From: Coniella vitis
Taxonomy: Eukaryota > Ascomycota > Sordariomycetes > Diaporthales > Schizoparmaceae
Assembly: GCA_011317545.1 (NCBI GenBank)
Contig: WUJK01000005.1
Span: 1,860,001-1,924,000, forward strand
DNA length: 64,000 bases
Direction: 5' to 3'
The translations under genes were made by a program, and so were the position numbers. Positions 1 through 11,789 of the stretch are shown one piece after another; the stretch's first letter is position 1; each line of letters opens with the position of its first letter. The notes below the pieces were generated by a model, which was not told where the DNA came from, did no database searches, and saw nothing but the letters and a program-made list of their open reading frames with translations.

Positions 1-3000
1 TTTCACTCCGCACAGTAAGCTCGGGAGTCGCTGTACTTGGAATACCTCTCTTTACTGTGTGAGTAGATACGCGGACACATGGCTACATAAGCACTTGGCA
101 ATGCCAATTGCCTGGCTTGACCCTGGATCTTGGTGTTTTTCGCATCGCTGCCTCTGAGCATTTTTGCGCACATCACGTGCTTGCCTCCCTGTCTAACTGT
201 TCATTAGCGTCTTCCCCCCACCCCCCTTCTCTGCCTTTGCTCTTTCCTCCACCGGCTTTCCTAACTTCCGGCGTTGAGAAACTGGGATCAGATGTTCTTG
301 GGCAGCACTTGGCTAGCTACAGTGCTTCGAAAACGGCCTGGGCAGGCGTACGATGAACGTACTTGGCCAGGCAGTCCCATTGTACAATAGATTGTGATAG
401 TGCCATATCCTCATTCTTTATTCTCTTGTCTTGGGCCGCTTTCTTTGTCTGTCTGTCGTAGACATGTACCATATTGCATCATCATTCATTTTAATCATCT
501 CTCTTGCCATTGCTGCAGCAATAACATCCCACATAGTGTATTGTGTACCGCCCAGACTCTGAGCAGCGACCTTGACACAATGTTGTTTTGCAAGTACCGT
601 ATACTTTTAGATGTCCCCTTTCCCACTCATTATATTTATACATGCACACCACCGTCACAATGCTCCCCGTCTTAAACCCGTGCGCCCCTCTCCGGAGCCA
701 AACGGAGCGGCGCGGTGTTGATTTGACACGCCACTCCAAGCACCAAAACGCCCCTCACCTCTCCAAATGGAGCTTAGCATCCAGAAATCGAGGGAGACGA
801 AGACGAAAAAATAACCCTAGGGGCTCGAACCAACCATTGTGCTAAACAAGAACGTCCACCCGGCGATGGTCGCGTCTTGTGGTATCCGCTTTTCCACTGA
901 ACGAAACAGGCCCATCATGTGTGGCTAGCAGTAGCTGCGCTTGGTATTTTTTTCCCTTGCATCTCACTACAGAGTACGCCCGGCGCTTGCACAGCATATG
1001 CAGAAGTAGAGCAGTTGGGGATCGCCCAGATCCCTTCTTCCATGCTAAGCCTAAACAAGAGCCACTAGGTAGAGGCACTGATCGAAGCCCAGGAGACGAA
1101 AGGGACGAAGAGAGGGGTTGTTGCAAACTAGTACCTAGCGCGGAATTGTGCTTATCCGTCGCAACTAATTCTCTTCCCTCATTTTTTTCTGGTCTTTTTC
1201 GCGCCCTTTGTTGGTCTGTGCTGTGCTGCAGGACTACCAATCAAACTCCAAAGTAGTCATCCAGCCAGACTTCACTGGCGCAGCCACGTTCAAGTGCTGG
1301 GGGGTGTTACATTATAATAGTAGCATGTCAGTATATCACAGTATTCCCAGATGTGGCGCTGGGGCTGGAGGGCGATGGCACGATTTTAGTCCCAGGCACT
1401 AAGCGATCGTCGTGGATCTGGCGCATTGCTCTTCCATGGACCCTCACTTTAGTTTTCTTCCTCTCCCTCCTCTCCCGATCGCCTTCTGCTCGGTCCACTA
1501 CCTCCGCGCTGCTACTAGAATATTGGAGACCTGCTACATAGTACACAGGACTGGCGCAGGCGGAGAAATAAAAAGTGGGAAAGGATCGTCTATCTTGGCA
1601 CGTTATCTTTTCCAGGACCGTGTAATTATTGTTGTTGTTGTTGTTTTTCTTGCGTGTGATGCGTACTACGTTCTTCATCGCCAATGAAATACCTCGCTAC
1701 TACGACTATGCCAGGTCCTCCCTCGCGTGCTCATGACTTCTCATGTACTTTGAGTCGTTTGTAGTCTAAAGTTGACTGCTTTTACTGTGTTTTCCACCTA
1801 AACACCCACTCACCCCGTACGACCCTTGTAAAGGTCTTATCATGTACTACTTGCAAGTTTTCTATCGGCCGTGCTGACTGGCTCCAGCCTCCACCTTCAA
1901 CTGAGAAAGAGACAAAAAAAAGGGGGGGGGGGAGAAGAAGGGGTATCTGTGTCTGGTCCAACCCAACCTATTACAAATGGACGCTTCAAATACAGCATGA
2001 GATGAGTTTGAGGGATAAACGGCACCCAAATCGTGAGTTAATAACCCATGGGGACAGGACAGTACAGGAGGATAAGCCAACCAAGAGACGGGTTAGGCAG
2101 AAAGGGCCCTCCTTGGTTCTCCAGCTCCTCCTTCATCTTCTTCTTCTCCCCATCTGATCTAGATCACATAGTGGCGTGGTGCCACTTTGGAAAGGTCTGG
2201 CTCCGGTCCGTGCTCTTCTTACTTGGCAAAGACCCTTTTTTCTCGCGTTTCCACTTGCTCAATGAATGGCTGTCTACATACTCTCCACCGGAACGAAAAG
2301 GGCCAAGAGAAACGGGCGGGTGACTCCTTGCCTATTGAACCTTCCCTTCACTTCTCTGTCTCATGGCAGACAAGTTTCATGTCCAATATGCATGGGAGGG
2401 ACGGCCATCATGCGCTCTCACAGATTGGAGCGATGCTTGCTCTTATTCGGCTACTGTTTCGTGCTTGCATTCATGCAATAGGGAGTCAATCTCAAGGAGG
2501 AGCTATTCAAAAGTAAATGAAGTGATTTTCGGGTTCGCTGTTCTTTCTTGGGGGGGGGGGGGAGGGACGTGCAATATGAAAGACTTCCCATCTTGAAACC
2601 TCGATAGTTTTCACAGACCGCTTTTTGTTGCCATGTTCTTGTTCATTGACGCTAATGGATGATAGCCCATTTAACAAAGTATTGATTCAGTTCGTTCCTC
2701 CCGTCTGTATATAACGCCAAGTCCAATGCTCAATGAGATGAAACCTTCTCTGACATCCTCGCCAAACTCCCAGAATGTCCTTGTGCCTTTATTGTAAATG
2801 TTAAGGATTATAATGCAAACCGACCCTCTCATTCCTTTTATTTTGCTGGATTTTCCAAGAATGGTAGAAAAAAAAAAAAAAAACAAGGGCAAAAAAAGGT
2901 GATCGAGAATGGAAAGAAAAGAGAAGTAGTCATCAGTGATGGGTATCTATCTTTGTTCGCCCTGTTTCCCTCCAACAAAAAACCATGTCCTAAACAGGCG

Positions 3001-3578
3001 AGAAAAGTGTAAAAATCAAAACAGAATACGCGTAGAAAACAGAATTCCGCCAATGCACTCGATACTCAATATCGTTTCCCCATGTTTTAATCAACATCGA
3101 TCTCATGGTCCTCATTTCGCCATATCCGACCCATGTGCTCACCACTGTGTAGTGAACGAAGGCATTGGGGATAACGGATGTACATGCAGTAGAGAAGATG
3201 ATGGTCAATGAGCGTTGGCTGGTGGCGGCGGCGACGGTGGCGACCAAGTCTCCAGTCAATTCCGATTTTTGTGTCCGACGCCATATCCTGAGGATAGTGA
3301 TACCTTGTATCAAGGTGGATGTAACATGAGGAGCAGAATATGGCGTCTTGAATAGGCATGGCGTGGGTGAAGGTGCGGCAGCAGCCTTGAGGTGTGGATG
3401 ACAAATATGACAGTCTACCACATGCTGCTATGGCCAAGGAGGCGGCGGGCGGCATCACCGAGACCCGTGCACCGCTTTTCTCCCGAGTAGGACCATGGTC
3501 AAACCTGAAGGGTCTGGCGTTGGATAGTTGGTGGTCCCGGATCGTTAGATGATGATTAGACTCAAGGTCGGCACCCCT
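1..3578. other. Gene-free interval at the left edge
   Basis: I see no coding region here. The open frames are short, overlap on both strands and match no family I recognise. The interval holds a C/T-rich stretch near 205-255, a GTT microsatellite at about 1630-1647, G runs at 1922-1932 and 2550-2562, and an A16 run at 2868-2883. It may include untranslated parts of a gene beyond the left edge. Confidence 0.6.
806..844 (-). other. Pol III promoter-like relic with compressed A and B boxes
   Basis: On the minus strand an A-box match (complement of 834-844, fits TRGYNNARNNG) is followed almost at once by an exact B-box match (complement of 821-831, fits GGTTCRANNCC), then a run of six T (806-811). 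In a tRNA gene the boxes lie some 30-60 bases apart; here only two bases separate them. No cloverleaf can form, so this is not a functional tRNA gene. It could be a deleted tRNA, a SINE remnant or chance. Confidence 0.2.
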
Positions 3579-4716
3579 TTAAGGAATACTTGGGTAAGCG
3601 CCAGACTCAACGCCATAAATGGCTGGGTAGGTCTGAGGCCAAGGCTGTTGCTGCATGGATTGAGAGTGAATTGGGTACGACTGAGAAGTGGGCGTGTGGT
3701 GACGCGAGGTTGGCCGAGTCTGGTAGCTGTGGTCTGGAGTCACGACTCATGTCAGTCCAGGGCCCTGGAAAGAGCGCGGGGAAGGTGGGTAACGTGTTTA
3801 GGTTATTGGCTTGTCTGTACGATGTGAAGCGAACAGCAGAGGCCACGGCTTCGGCTTACCTGATGATTCGACTCCCGAATCAAAATCAACTTGGTTGTTG
3901 CCGCCATGGTACGGGACACTGGTTGGAGCCGAGATGGAGTCGATAAGAGGTGCTGAGACGGCTGGGTTCATGACAGAGACGGGAAATCTCCCGTACTCCT
4001 CGGCGGCGCAAGAGGCAGGACTCGAGACTGAAGTGGGAACGGTGACGGGAATGGTGCTGTCCCATGCCTCGGGAGCGGGCGTTGGCATGTTTGGGTAGCT
4101 GGGGTATGGATCCGATGCGGCGCGGATGGAATGGCTGTAGGGAGGTGGCCGATTATCGACTGGGCTGCTGTGCAGTGATGAGTGTCCGTCATCGAAGGCT
4201 TCAACGCAGTTAGCGACCTGACGGTCTGAGGGGGTGTAATGGCAGAAAAGCAAAGCGCGTTAGGCAGGCAGTGATGGGGTGATGGTGGTGGTGGTGGTGA
4301 ATAGGGGGTTTGTCGTCGTCGTAGCTTACGGTTGTATGCCTCCGAGGGCGAGATGTGAAGACCGGCTTTGAGAGCCTTGTTTTCTTCCTCGAGGAACTGC
4401 AGCCGCCGAGCCATGCGCTGCCACTCATGGTCGCGATCAGTGATGCTCCGTAAGCGCTTGACCTCGCTCTCCAGCTGGTCGATGCGGTCCTTTGTCCGCG
4501 CTCTGATGGCGCGTTGGGCCTCGCGGTCGTTGGCTCTCTTGCGCTCGAGTTGGGAGGGCGTCAGGCTTGAAACGCTGCGAGTGCCTAGTCATGGTGACAG
4601 GGTCGAGTCAGTGCGAGTCCCCATTTTGCTACATGCTATGGGTCCTTACCCTTTCGCTTGGTCGTCTTGTGCTCGCCTGACGACGAGGAAGAAGTCCGTG
4701 GGGTATGTCTCTCCAT
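3579..4716 (-). CDS. Fungal bZIP transcription factor
   Basis: Nuclear DNA-binding regulator of about 280 residues. Proposed exons (minus): 4716-4650, 4584-4330, 4225-3860 and 3733-3579. All three introns (65, 104, 126 bp) are phase 1 with GTAAGN donors, and the frame stays open across them. The basic region is at residues 36-54 with the N-x3-A-Q-R-x2-R signature (N41, A45, Q46, R47, R50). A leucine-zipper coiled coil follows to about residue 98 (L60, L67, L87, L94). The stretch TRSVSSLTPSQLERKR just before the basic region resembles a known fungal bZIP group. The C-terminal half is Pro/Ser-rich and probably disordered; I do not see the DUF3425 domain that often follows this kind of basic region. 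The start at 4716 is chosen because upstream in-frame codons look like leader sequence; an earlier start is possible. Target genes are unknown. Confidence 0.85.
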
Positions 4717-7700
4717 CTTGATGGTGCCAATCTCGAGTGATGGGGGCAGAGGTGGTGAAGGGCGTATGTAAGAGGTTGTCGCGTAGTGCATAATCATGCC
4801 AGTCGCTTCGAGCGTGCTTGTGGAAGATGGAAGAGAACAGAGGAAACAGATTGCCGCCCAAGAGAAGACAGCGACGACACAGTATAGTCTTTTGATATCA
4901 GCTGAATGGTATCCTCTGAAGGCGAGCTCCACATGTCTCCATTTCTGGGGTGGCCCAGTCTTATATATACAGACTGGCGCGATATTTGGGGGTAGGGAAG
5001 GGGGGGTGTTCATCTAGACAGGCAAGACGAGCAACGCCAAACCCAGCTGTCGATGATCCCTGCGAAGGCTATCCGGGGGCGTGCCAGGAAGCCGATTGCT
5101 CGGGGCGCATGGTGCGGGTGGGTGACTTACAGGAAGGTACGCACTGAACAATGCTATGTCCGTCGGTCTGGTCTGTCGGCCTTTCTGTCTGTCTTGCTTG
5201 CCTCTGGCGTCCTTTGGGGCGTCTAATGCTGGACAAGAATTTACCGTGTCTGCACGCTCACCGTGACGGCTTCACGAAGGTTCTGCAACGCACGGCACAA
5301 CCGCAAAGCCGGAGTGACGAGGTATTATAGCCCGCTCCAAGACCAGCAGCACAAAAACGGACCTTGTTCTGTCTCAATTCCACACTCTCTCCAGAGATCA
5401 CCTCCCTCGCTTCGACAGGCTTGATGCTGTTGTCACAGTCCACTGCTGGGGGCTCGTTTGGGAGGCTTTGAGGGGGGGAGGGGGTGCGGGGAGCAGAAAT
5501 GACGTTCTGCTCTGATGAAGGCGGACACGGTTAAAAGAATTCTTCACCGTGCTTGCTCTGCGAGACGAAAGCGACGAATCCCAGACAGCAAGATCAAAAG
5601 CTTGGTCCTTGGGGCGATGGGGGTCCCAGTGCGGCTGCAACAGGACCTGGCAACTAATACTATGTTGTACCCAAGTACCGTGTAGCCAGCTCTTTGGGCA
5701 CCCTGGGTACGTACCGTCAGGATGGAGCGCCCATTATTTAAGGTTCAGTCCAGCGGAATCGGACTGGGGGGCTCCATGGTGTCTTCGTGGACACCGTGTA
5801 TGACTTGCGGGTCCTGCTCAAGACAGGACGGATAGGGCAAGTATCGTCGGGCAGCACCCGAACCTGCCTGCACCCTGGCCAGCAAAGCCCCAAGGTCATA
5901 GTACATGTACGAATCACTAACGCTTCATTCGTGAGGTGGCCCTGCGTCTGTTGCGCTGGTGCCACGTGAGTACAAGTACTTGAAGATGGCAGGTAAGCTC
6001 AGCGGAGCCTGACGCGACAAGTTTGCCTTGGAACGTCCCCAGTCAAACTTCTCGAATCTTATTAGAGTCGCAGGGCATCCTCCTCCTCCTCCTCCTCCGT
6101 CTTTTCCCTCATTACGGCGGCGAGGTGTCAGACGCATCCACTGCTGGCTTGGCTTCGCCCGTCAAGTCAGCCTTTTGTGGAGGAGGGCATTGCAGATATC
6201 CACATTGACACGAGGTTGCTGCAGGACAGTGCCTTGACCTGGGTGCCAGTGCTCAAACTGGCTGCATGCCAGGGCACTTCCAGATGCATGCCATGTACTC
6301 TATGTAGGTGCCTCCGAGAGCAATACTATGTACAACGTGTCGTAGCGGCTCGGGACGGGGATTAAAAGGCAACAAGTCGATGCAGACGGGTCCGCGCTGC
6401 CGCCAGTGGCTACTATGTACGTAGTAGTAGCCCTTCAAAGGGGCACGCCTAGCCAGTCTAGCTAGTATTCGCTCTACTACATGGACCAGACAGCCTTGAT
6501 ACGCTAGACAACTCTCTAGAACCATCGTGTCAAAACCCAGCTGCATTGGTGTGGCAAGGCTGGCTACATAGTACATAGCACCGGCGGTCGTGAGAAACTG
6601 TCCTGTATCATTTGTGGCCTCCTCCTTTCGGGATACGCGATACGTTATGCAAACAATAGTTCGACGGATTGAGAAGTCCGCAGCAGCATGCGCAGTAGCT
6701 TTACGCACAAAGGAGCAATGAAATCCGCCATCATAAACCTGTCATAAAACGCAGACAGACAGCAGATGCGGATGAGGTTTTGGCCTGCTGAAACCGTCCC
6801 TAGGGAATAAGTACATAGTACGGCTGGGACCCTTCAGTTGGTCTTCGGAAGAAGGCTCCTTCCTGTTGGGCGTGCAAGGCAAAAACCTGTCCATGCAAAG
6901 CCAGGCATTGGTCGATTTCGCAAGAGACCCACCGTCTCGAGGTCCACCCTCCGCCCCGTCTCGAGGTGTGCTTGGCGAATGCGCTTTTGGAGGCGCCAAA
7001 GTAGTGCATCCGATGGCGGTGACGGCGACTGGAAGCAACTTTTTGCATATGTGCATAGTAGCTCCCTGCTGTTGCTGTCGCTGTCTCTGCCTCATCTCCT
7101 TCATAGCACAGGGCAGCATGTACCACGTTTTATTTTTCTTTCGCTAAATCAGCCAAACGCTAATTCTGGCCTTCAGAATGATTGAGTGCTGCGAGTGCAC
7201 CTCTGACCGCCGTGGGGAGGGAGCGGTGATGGCAGAGGGGGTTGAGAGCAAAGGTATAGGCACATATTTGTCGACGCAAGCGGTCACCCGCATGCATCTT
7301 CTCAGTTCATTGTGCTTCTCTGACGACTTCTTCCCCTACTCTGCGCGTAGTGCAACATCCTGCCTAAAAAGAAGGAAAAAAGGAAAAAAGGAAAAAAAGA
7401 AAAAAAAAAAAAAAAAAATTAGGGCGGCAAACCCGACTCAATTAGCTGGAAGGCTGGACAGAGTTGTCAACACAGGCCTTGTCTTGCGCCTGAACCGTCC
7501 GAGCCACCCCCTGGAAGACGCTACCCGCACGATGTGCTAGGAACGTCGAGCCGATCGGCTTTCCGCGCCAAACGCACCAGCGAGCCAGCCGAGCGTCGGA
7601 TCTTGAAACAACGAAGCAGTCAAGACAAAGTCCGACCTATTCTTTTGCTTTGGGAGGGGGGGGGAGAAAACCTCCAGTTGCACTAGATCTGAACTGGCCC

Positions 7701-8442
7701 TGCAAGCGGCCACGTGAAAGTGCTGTTCTAGCGCTATACACCATCGCCACCGAGCGTCTGTTGCTAGGGGCGTGGTTTGCATCTCAACTACAATCCACGC
7801 AGGTGCATTTGGTGAGCATTGATCGGACTCGACTGTTTTAGCCTGGTGTCAAGGGTCGATAGGGGCTGGCAGCTGGGGAACTAAGGGCTTCTCATCTGTT
7901 GGTCGTCGATGGCAGGACCCAATGATCGCCGCAGGCAGTGCCAAGCCCCGGAGCAGATAATGAATTGAGTCTGTGGGAACGATCGATGCGTCCATAAGCT
8001 CTAATTGTAGTTGCTAAAAGCCAGAGTGGACACAGGAGCGCCAGATGCCCTGGATCGAGCACTAACGACCCAGCCATACGATCCACGCACACAGGCATCC
8101 GGGGTGACTGAACTCCGAAGCACCAAGAGCACGCAATGGCCCATCTGATGAATCTCTTTTTGGGGCATGCTGCTATAGGCTCTACTCACAATAGCACAAT
8201 ATCGACACCGCTGTGCCCTGGGGCTTGAGCCCCTCCCATTTTCAAAGGACGGGCCTGATAAGCTCATGCGCTTGCCAGCATTGTCACAAGAGGGTTGACC
8301 GAAGAGTTTTGTTGGTATTGGATGTAATTCTGATACTAGGCTGCCTGGCCTGGACAGCTCCAAGACCGCCGAGTAGAAAACACGGGTATTTGTAGCAACA
8401 CGAGAAGTGGACAGTAAACATAGACCATCGCTCGAGTGTCTA
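4717..8442. other. Gene-free interval between bZIP and pseudouridine synthase
   Basis: It contains the bZIP leader and promoter (about 4717-5250) and otherwise no gene I can support. It holds TCCCTAGGGA at 6799-6808, two copies of the dispersed word TACATAGTAC (6565, 6812), and an A-rich block at about 7365-7418. Open frames in 6.2-7.5 kb overlap on both strands and look random. Confidence 0.55.
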
Positions 8443-10011
8443 TTACTCGAGATCAGCTTCTTTGACGGCTGCCTCGACAAGAGCTCCCATGTCACCAACT
8501 TCAGTCGGCCCGGTGTATCCTTCTGGGGGAAGAGCCCAGGCTGGAAGTGGGCTTACGTAGCCCCATTTGCCGTGTTTATCTTCATATCTCAGGCTATGCA
8601 GCCACAGCGAAAGTTCGTGGGGACCAGGGTCGGTGTAGAGAGGAGTCTGACAAAGTTTGCAAACCTCACCAGACATCTTCTCGGCCCGGCGTTTTTCGTA
8701 CTCGTCCACCATCTCGTCATAGTATGCGACCGCCGTAGCTACGTCTTCCTTGCCCATTCGCGACAGACGGCTGATGATGTCCTCGTCGCTGTTCAGGCTG
8801 GCGTCAGAATCGTTACAGCCAAGATCGAAACCCCAGACCTTTTGATTTGCATAGATGGGGTCATTCTGGATAGGGTGACCCAGAAATTGGAGGTGAACGC
8901 GAATCTGATGGGTTCGACCCGTGACAGGCATACATCTGACAACCGAGTACCCCTCTTTCTGTGTCCAAGGACGGCCAGCTCCACTTGCAGCGTCCGGAGA
9001 CGACAGGTCTGCATTGCCTTGAAAGGTGGACCCTCCGTCCAGCTTCTTGCTGGGTGGGTAATAAGCCAAGCGTTGAAAGACAGTGCGGGCATGTTTCCCG
9101 TTTGCCCTGACACGATTCAGGCCAAGCTTAGGCGAGATTGCGAGAATTGGCTGGTTGCACACCACCTCACCGTCTGGGAACTTGCCAATGACGCGGGCAA
9201 TGTATTCTTTGTTGACAGTCCGATCTGCAATCTGGTTTCCAAGCGCAACAGCAGCCTTGGGATTCTTGGCAACAAACATGATGCCACTCGTTAACCGATC
9301 CAGGCGGTTACATGGGTAGGCAGTCCATGACGGGCCTCTCTCGGACTTCATGATCTCGGTGATTGAGTTGAAGTTGTAGCGGCCAGATGGGTGAACGGGC
9401 ACTCCGGAGGGTTTGTTGAGAACAATCATGTGGTCGTCCTCGTGCAAAATGCCGATGGGATCTGTTGTGACTGGGGGTTCGTGTCGGTGGAGAGTATGGG
9501 TGATACAGTCTCCATTTCTGAGCACGTAATGGGGGCCCACGGTTTTGCCGTTGACAGCTACTTCTCCCCCTTCCATGGCTTTGCGGTAGTACTCGAGTGG
9601 GCGGTCTCTGAATTCAGAGTCGAAAATATCAATAAGCTCTCTGCCCCGCCACCGTTCCTTGCACCATGTGGTGTAGGTAAAGTGATACGGCTTCACCCTC
9701 CGGAAACCACCCTCGAAATAATACGGACGCGGCCATGGATCTGCAGGTGTTGTCACAACTGCAGGCAGAACAGGCTCCTGGAGGGGCTTTTTCCAGCGGT
9801 CTCTGCCTGTCGGTTCTGGAGCTGGAGCAGGTAGCTGTGAGACTTGAATTGACGTGGTACTGGCTGGGGTTTCAACGGGCGCAGCTGTCGCAGTTGCATG
9901 ACTCTGGTCCTGATTGGCGCTCGCAGCAGAGCGAGAATCAGCCTCAACAGAGACTGAGGTGCTGCCGTGGCCAGCAGCCACGATGCAGAGTGGCTCGCGC
10001 GGACCGGTCAT
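8443..10011 (-). CDS. RluA-family tRNA pseudouridine synthase (Pus9/Rib2-like)
   Basis: Single-exon gene for 522 residues. The family converts uridine to pseudouridine; yeast Pus9 and the C-terminal domain of Rib2 (Pus8) act on U32 of mitochondrial and cytosolic tRNAs. Residues 1-90 are low complexity (Ala/Thr/Pro-rich). An S4-like RNA-binding segment lies at about 120-175. The catalytic domain spans about 185-400, with the active-site motif C-N-R-L-D-R-L-T-S-G and Asp238 as predicted nucleophile. The conserved TGRTHQIRVHLQFLGHPI block is at about 364-381. The first motif position usually reads HRLD in bacterial RluA; here it is NRLD, which I believe is common in the fungal branch but cannot check. 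There is no deaminase domain, so it is not a full Rib2. The gene is divergent from the thioesterase gene, with 884 bp between starts. Confidence 0.9.
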   Translation of the reverse strand: MTGPREPLCIVAAGHGSTSVSVEADSRSAASANQDQSHATATAAPVETPASTTSIQVSQLPAPAPEPTGRDRWKKPLQEPVLPAVVTTPADPWPRPYYFEGGFRRVKPYHFTYTTWCKERWRGRELIDIFDSEFRDRPLEYYRKAMEGGEVAVNGKTVGPHYVLRNGDCITHTLHRHEPPVTTDPIGILHEDDHMIVLNKPSGVPVHPSGRYNFNSITEIMKSERGPSWTAYPCNRLDRLTSGIMFVAKNPKAAVALGNQIADRTVNKEYIARVIGKFPDGEVVCNQPILAISPKLGLNRVRANGKHARTVFQRLAYYPPSKKLDGGSTFQGNADLSSPDAASGAGRPWTQKEGYSVVRCMPVTGRTHQIRVHLQFLGHPIQNDPIYANQKVWGFDLGCNDSDASLNSDEDIISRLSRMGKEDVATAVAYYDEMVDEYEKRRAEKMSGEVCKLCQTPLYTDPGPHELSLWLHSLRYEDKHGKWGYVSPLPAWALPPEGYTGPTEVGDMGALVEAAVKEADLE

Positions 10012-10895
10012 GGCGCAAGTCAGGCGCCGAATGAACAGCGCGACGGGGCGACTCCACGCCAGCGCGTCGATAGATATGGCCCAATGGCTCCAGAGGAAGG
10101 AGACGTCACAGAGGCCTTGTCCGGCAAGGTCGACAAAAGGAGGGTGAAAAGAGGAAGCAAAAAGGATGAAAATTGCGGTCGTGGATGTGTTCTTTGGCGT
10201 CTTTGTAGAGGCGTGAAGAAGGTCGTTGAAATTTGCCAGGCGTGATTACCTAAGGCGTGTTGTCCGCGGGAAAACGGTGCGAGGTAAAGGGGCGTCATGA
10301 ACCTAGGGGTCTTGCTCACTGTGTGATCTAGTGGGGTTGCACCGGGGTGCACAGGGCCGCTACAGGCTTGTTGTAGTGCTCTGGAGCCCTGAGGCACTGC
10401 CAGGCTGGGAAATCATCACCACTGTCGGGCCTGCGACAGCTCACTCTGCACCATCCTCACATCCACCGCAAGCAATTCGCCTTCTCGTGCACCCATTTGC
10501 GCGCAGCACAGCCCTGGCCTAGCTCAAGCCAGCCCTGGATGCTCCATCAGATCTGCGTCTGGGGATCTTGAGTCGTACTTTCTCCGAGCTCCCCTTACCC
10601 ACGCCCAGCGCGCCCCACGACGTTGTGCCTTTGAGTAGTCGCATATCGCCGTCAGCCGCCATCCCCGTGCTATTTCCATCCACTTTCATGACTCTACGTG
10701 TCTGGGAAAAGAACCCACATTGCATGCTCCAAGCACTTGAGCCCTGGTCTGTCACGACATCTGCGTGATTCAGCTGGGATCCACGGAGGAGCTCTTGTGA
10801 CAGTTGTGACAGCCTCGGCTTATCGACTCCCTGGCACTTACATATGCAGAGCGCCTTGTCCCGGGTCTTCCAGCTTGACTCTTTCACTCACCTCC
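10012..10895. promoter_or_regulatory. Divergent promoter interval, pseudouridine synthase / thioesterase
   Basis: No gene is visible. The two flanking genes are transcribed outward, so both promoters should lie here. AGCCCTGG occurs twice near 10509-10536. I see no binding site I would name with confidence. Confidence 0.5.
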
Positions 10896-11543
10896 ATGGC
10901 GAAGTACGAGCGTCTCAGATCCCGCCGGCGGGAGGATTATTGTTTTGTGCTGGACTACCGCACCAGGTGGTCAGATAATGATCAGTGAGCTATCCAGACG
11001 AAGCCTTTACTAGAAAAGAGATGGGCCTGAGAGAAAGAGACAAGCGCTTGCGGATAGAGGCTGACTGCTCACGGTGGACATGTAGATATGCGCACATGAA
11101 CAACACCATATATATCCAGCTGTTCGATGCCGTGGTCAATACATACCTGATACGTCACTGTGGCCTCCAGCCAACCAACGGCGATCAGTATGGCATGGTT
11201 GGTCAGTCATGCTGATCCCTTCGCGCTGTCTATTGCTGGTTCCTTGCATTGGGCCTGTGTTAACAACGCAGCAGTACACTCGCACACCGACTATTTCGCT
11301 TCACTTTCTTTTCCAGCAATCGCTGAGCTTGCCATGAGAGTTAACAAGCTCGGTAAATCCTCAGTGACATATGAAATCGCCGTCTTCGAGAAAGGTCACG
11401 AGAATGTCCGTGCCGTCGGTGAATTCGTGCAGGTACTTGTCGATCGGTCGACTGGCAGGCCCAACCCCAAGGGCATGAATGACACCATGAGGAGAGGATT
11501 GGAACGCATTAATTTGAAGGGGTCAGATGGGAGCAAGCTATAA
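10896..11543 (+). CDS. Hotdog-fold (4HBT) acyl-CoA thioesterase
   Basis: Predicted 157-residue single-domain thioesterase of the 4-hydroxybenzoyl-CoA/YbgC type, which hydrolyses acyl-CoA or acyl-ACP thioesters; the substrate is unknown. Exons: 10896-10984, 11086-11201 and 11275-11543. The first intron has a GTGAGC donor and a CTGAC branch site; the second uses GTCAGT. The family signature R-W-S-D-N-D-x-Y-x-H-M-N-N spans residues 24-36, with Asp27 the expected catalytic acid. The block RVNKLGKSSVTYE and the C-terminal VDRSTGRP are also typical. Codons across the splices join to Q30 and to a Val in GMVVHSH. The second acceptor is a tandem CAGCAG, so a form with one extra Ala (exon starting at 11272) is possible. 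No targeting signal is evident, which suggests a soluble cytosolic enzyme. Confidence 0.88.
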
Positions 11544-11789
11544 CAACCTCTCGTGGAGAACAACCCAAGCTTGAGGACTGAAGTATCTCCACACTGTGCT
11601 TTGAATATCACCTGAGATGTTTGATGGCATGTTAATTTGCCCGGCCACGGTGTATATTGCAAGTGGCCACTATGGCAAGGTATGATACAGGATCCCGGAT
11701 GACAAGAGCACGCGATCCATTGTTCGTGGCAATATCAACGGCTGTACCAACCAGCCATGTCGCTTCAGTCCTAGCTTTGGGGTGCTCGT

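Noticed and set aside
8001..8498. 165-codon minus-strand frame
   Set aside because: It overlaps the end of the pseudouridine synthase gene in another frame and shows no recognisable domain.
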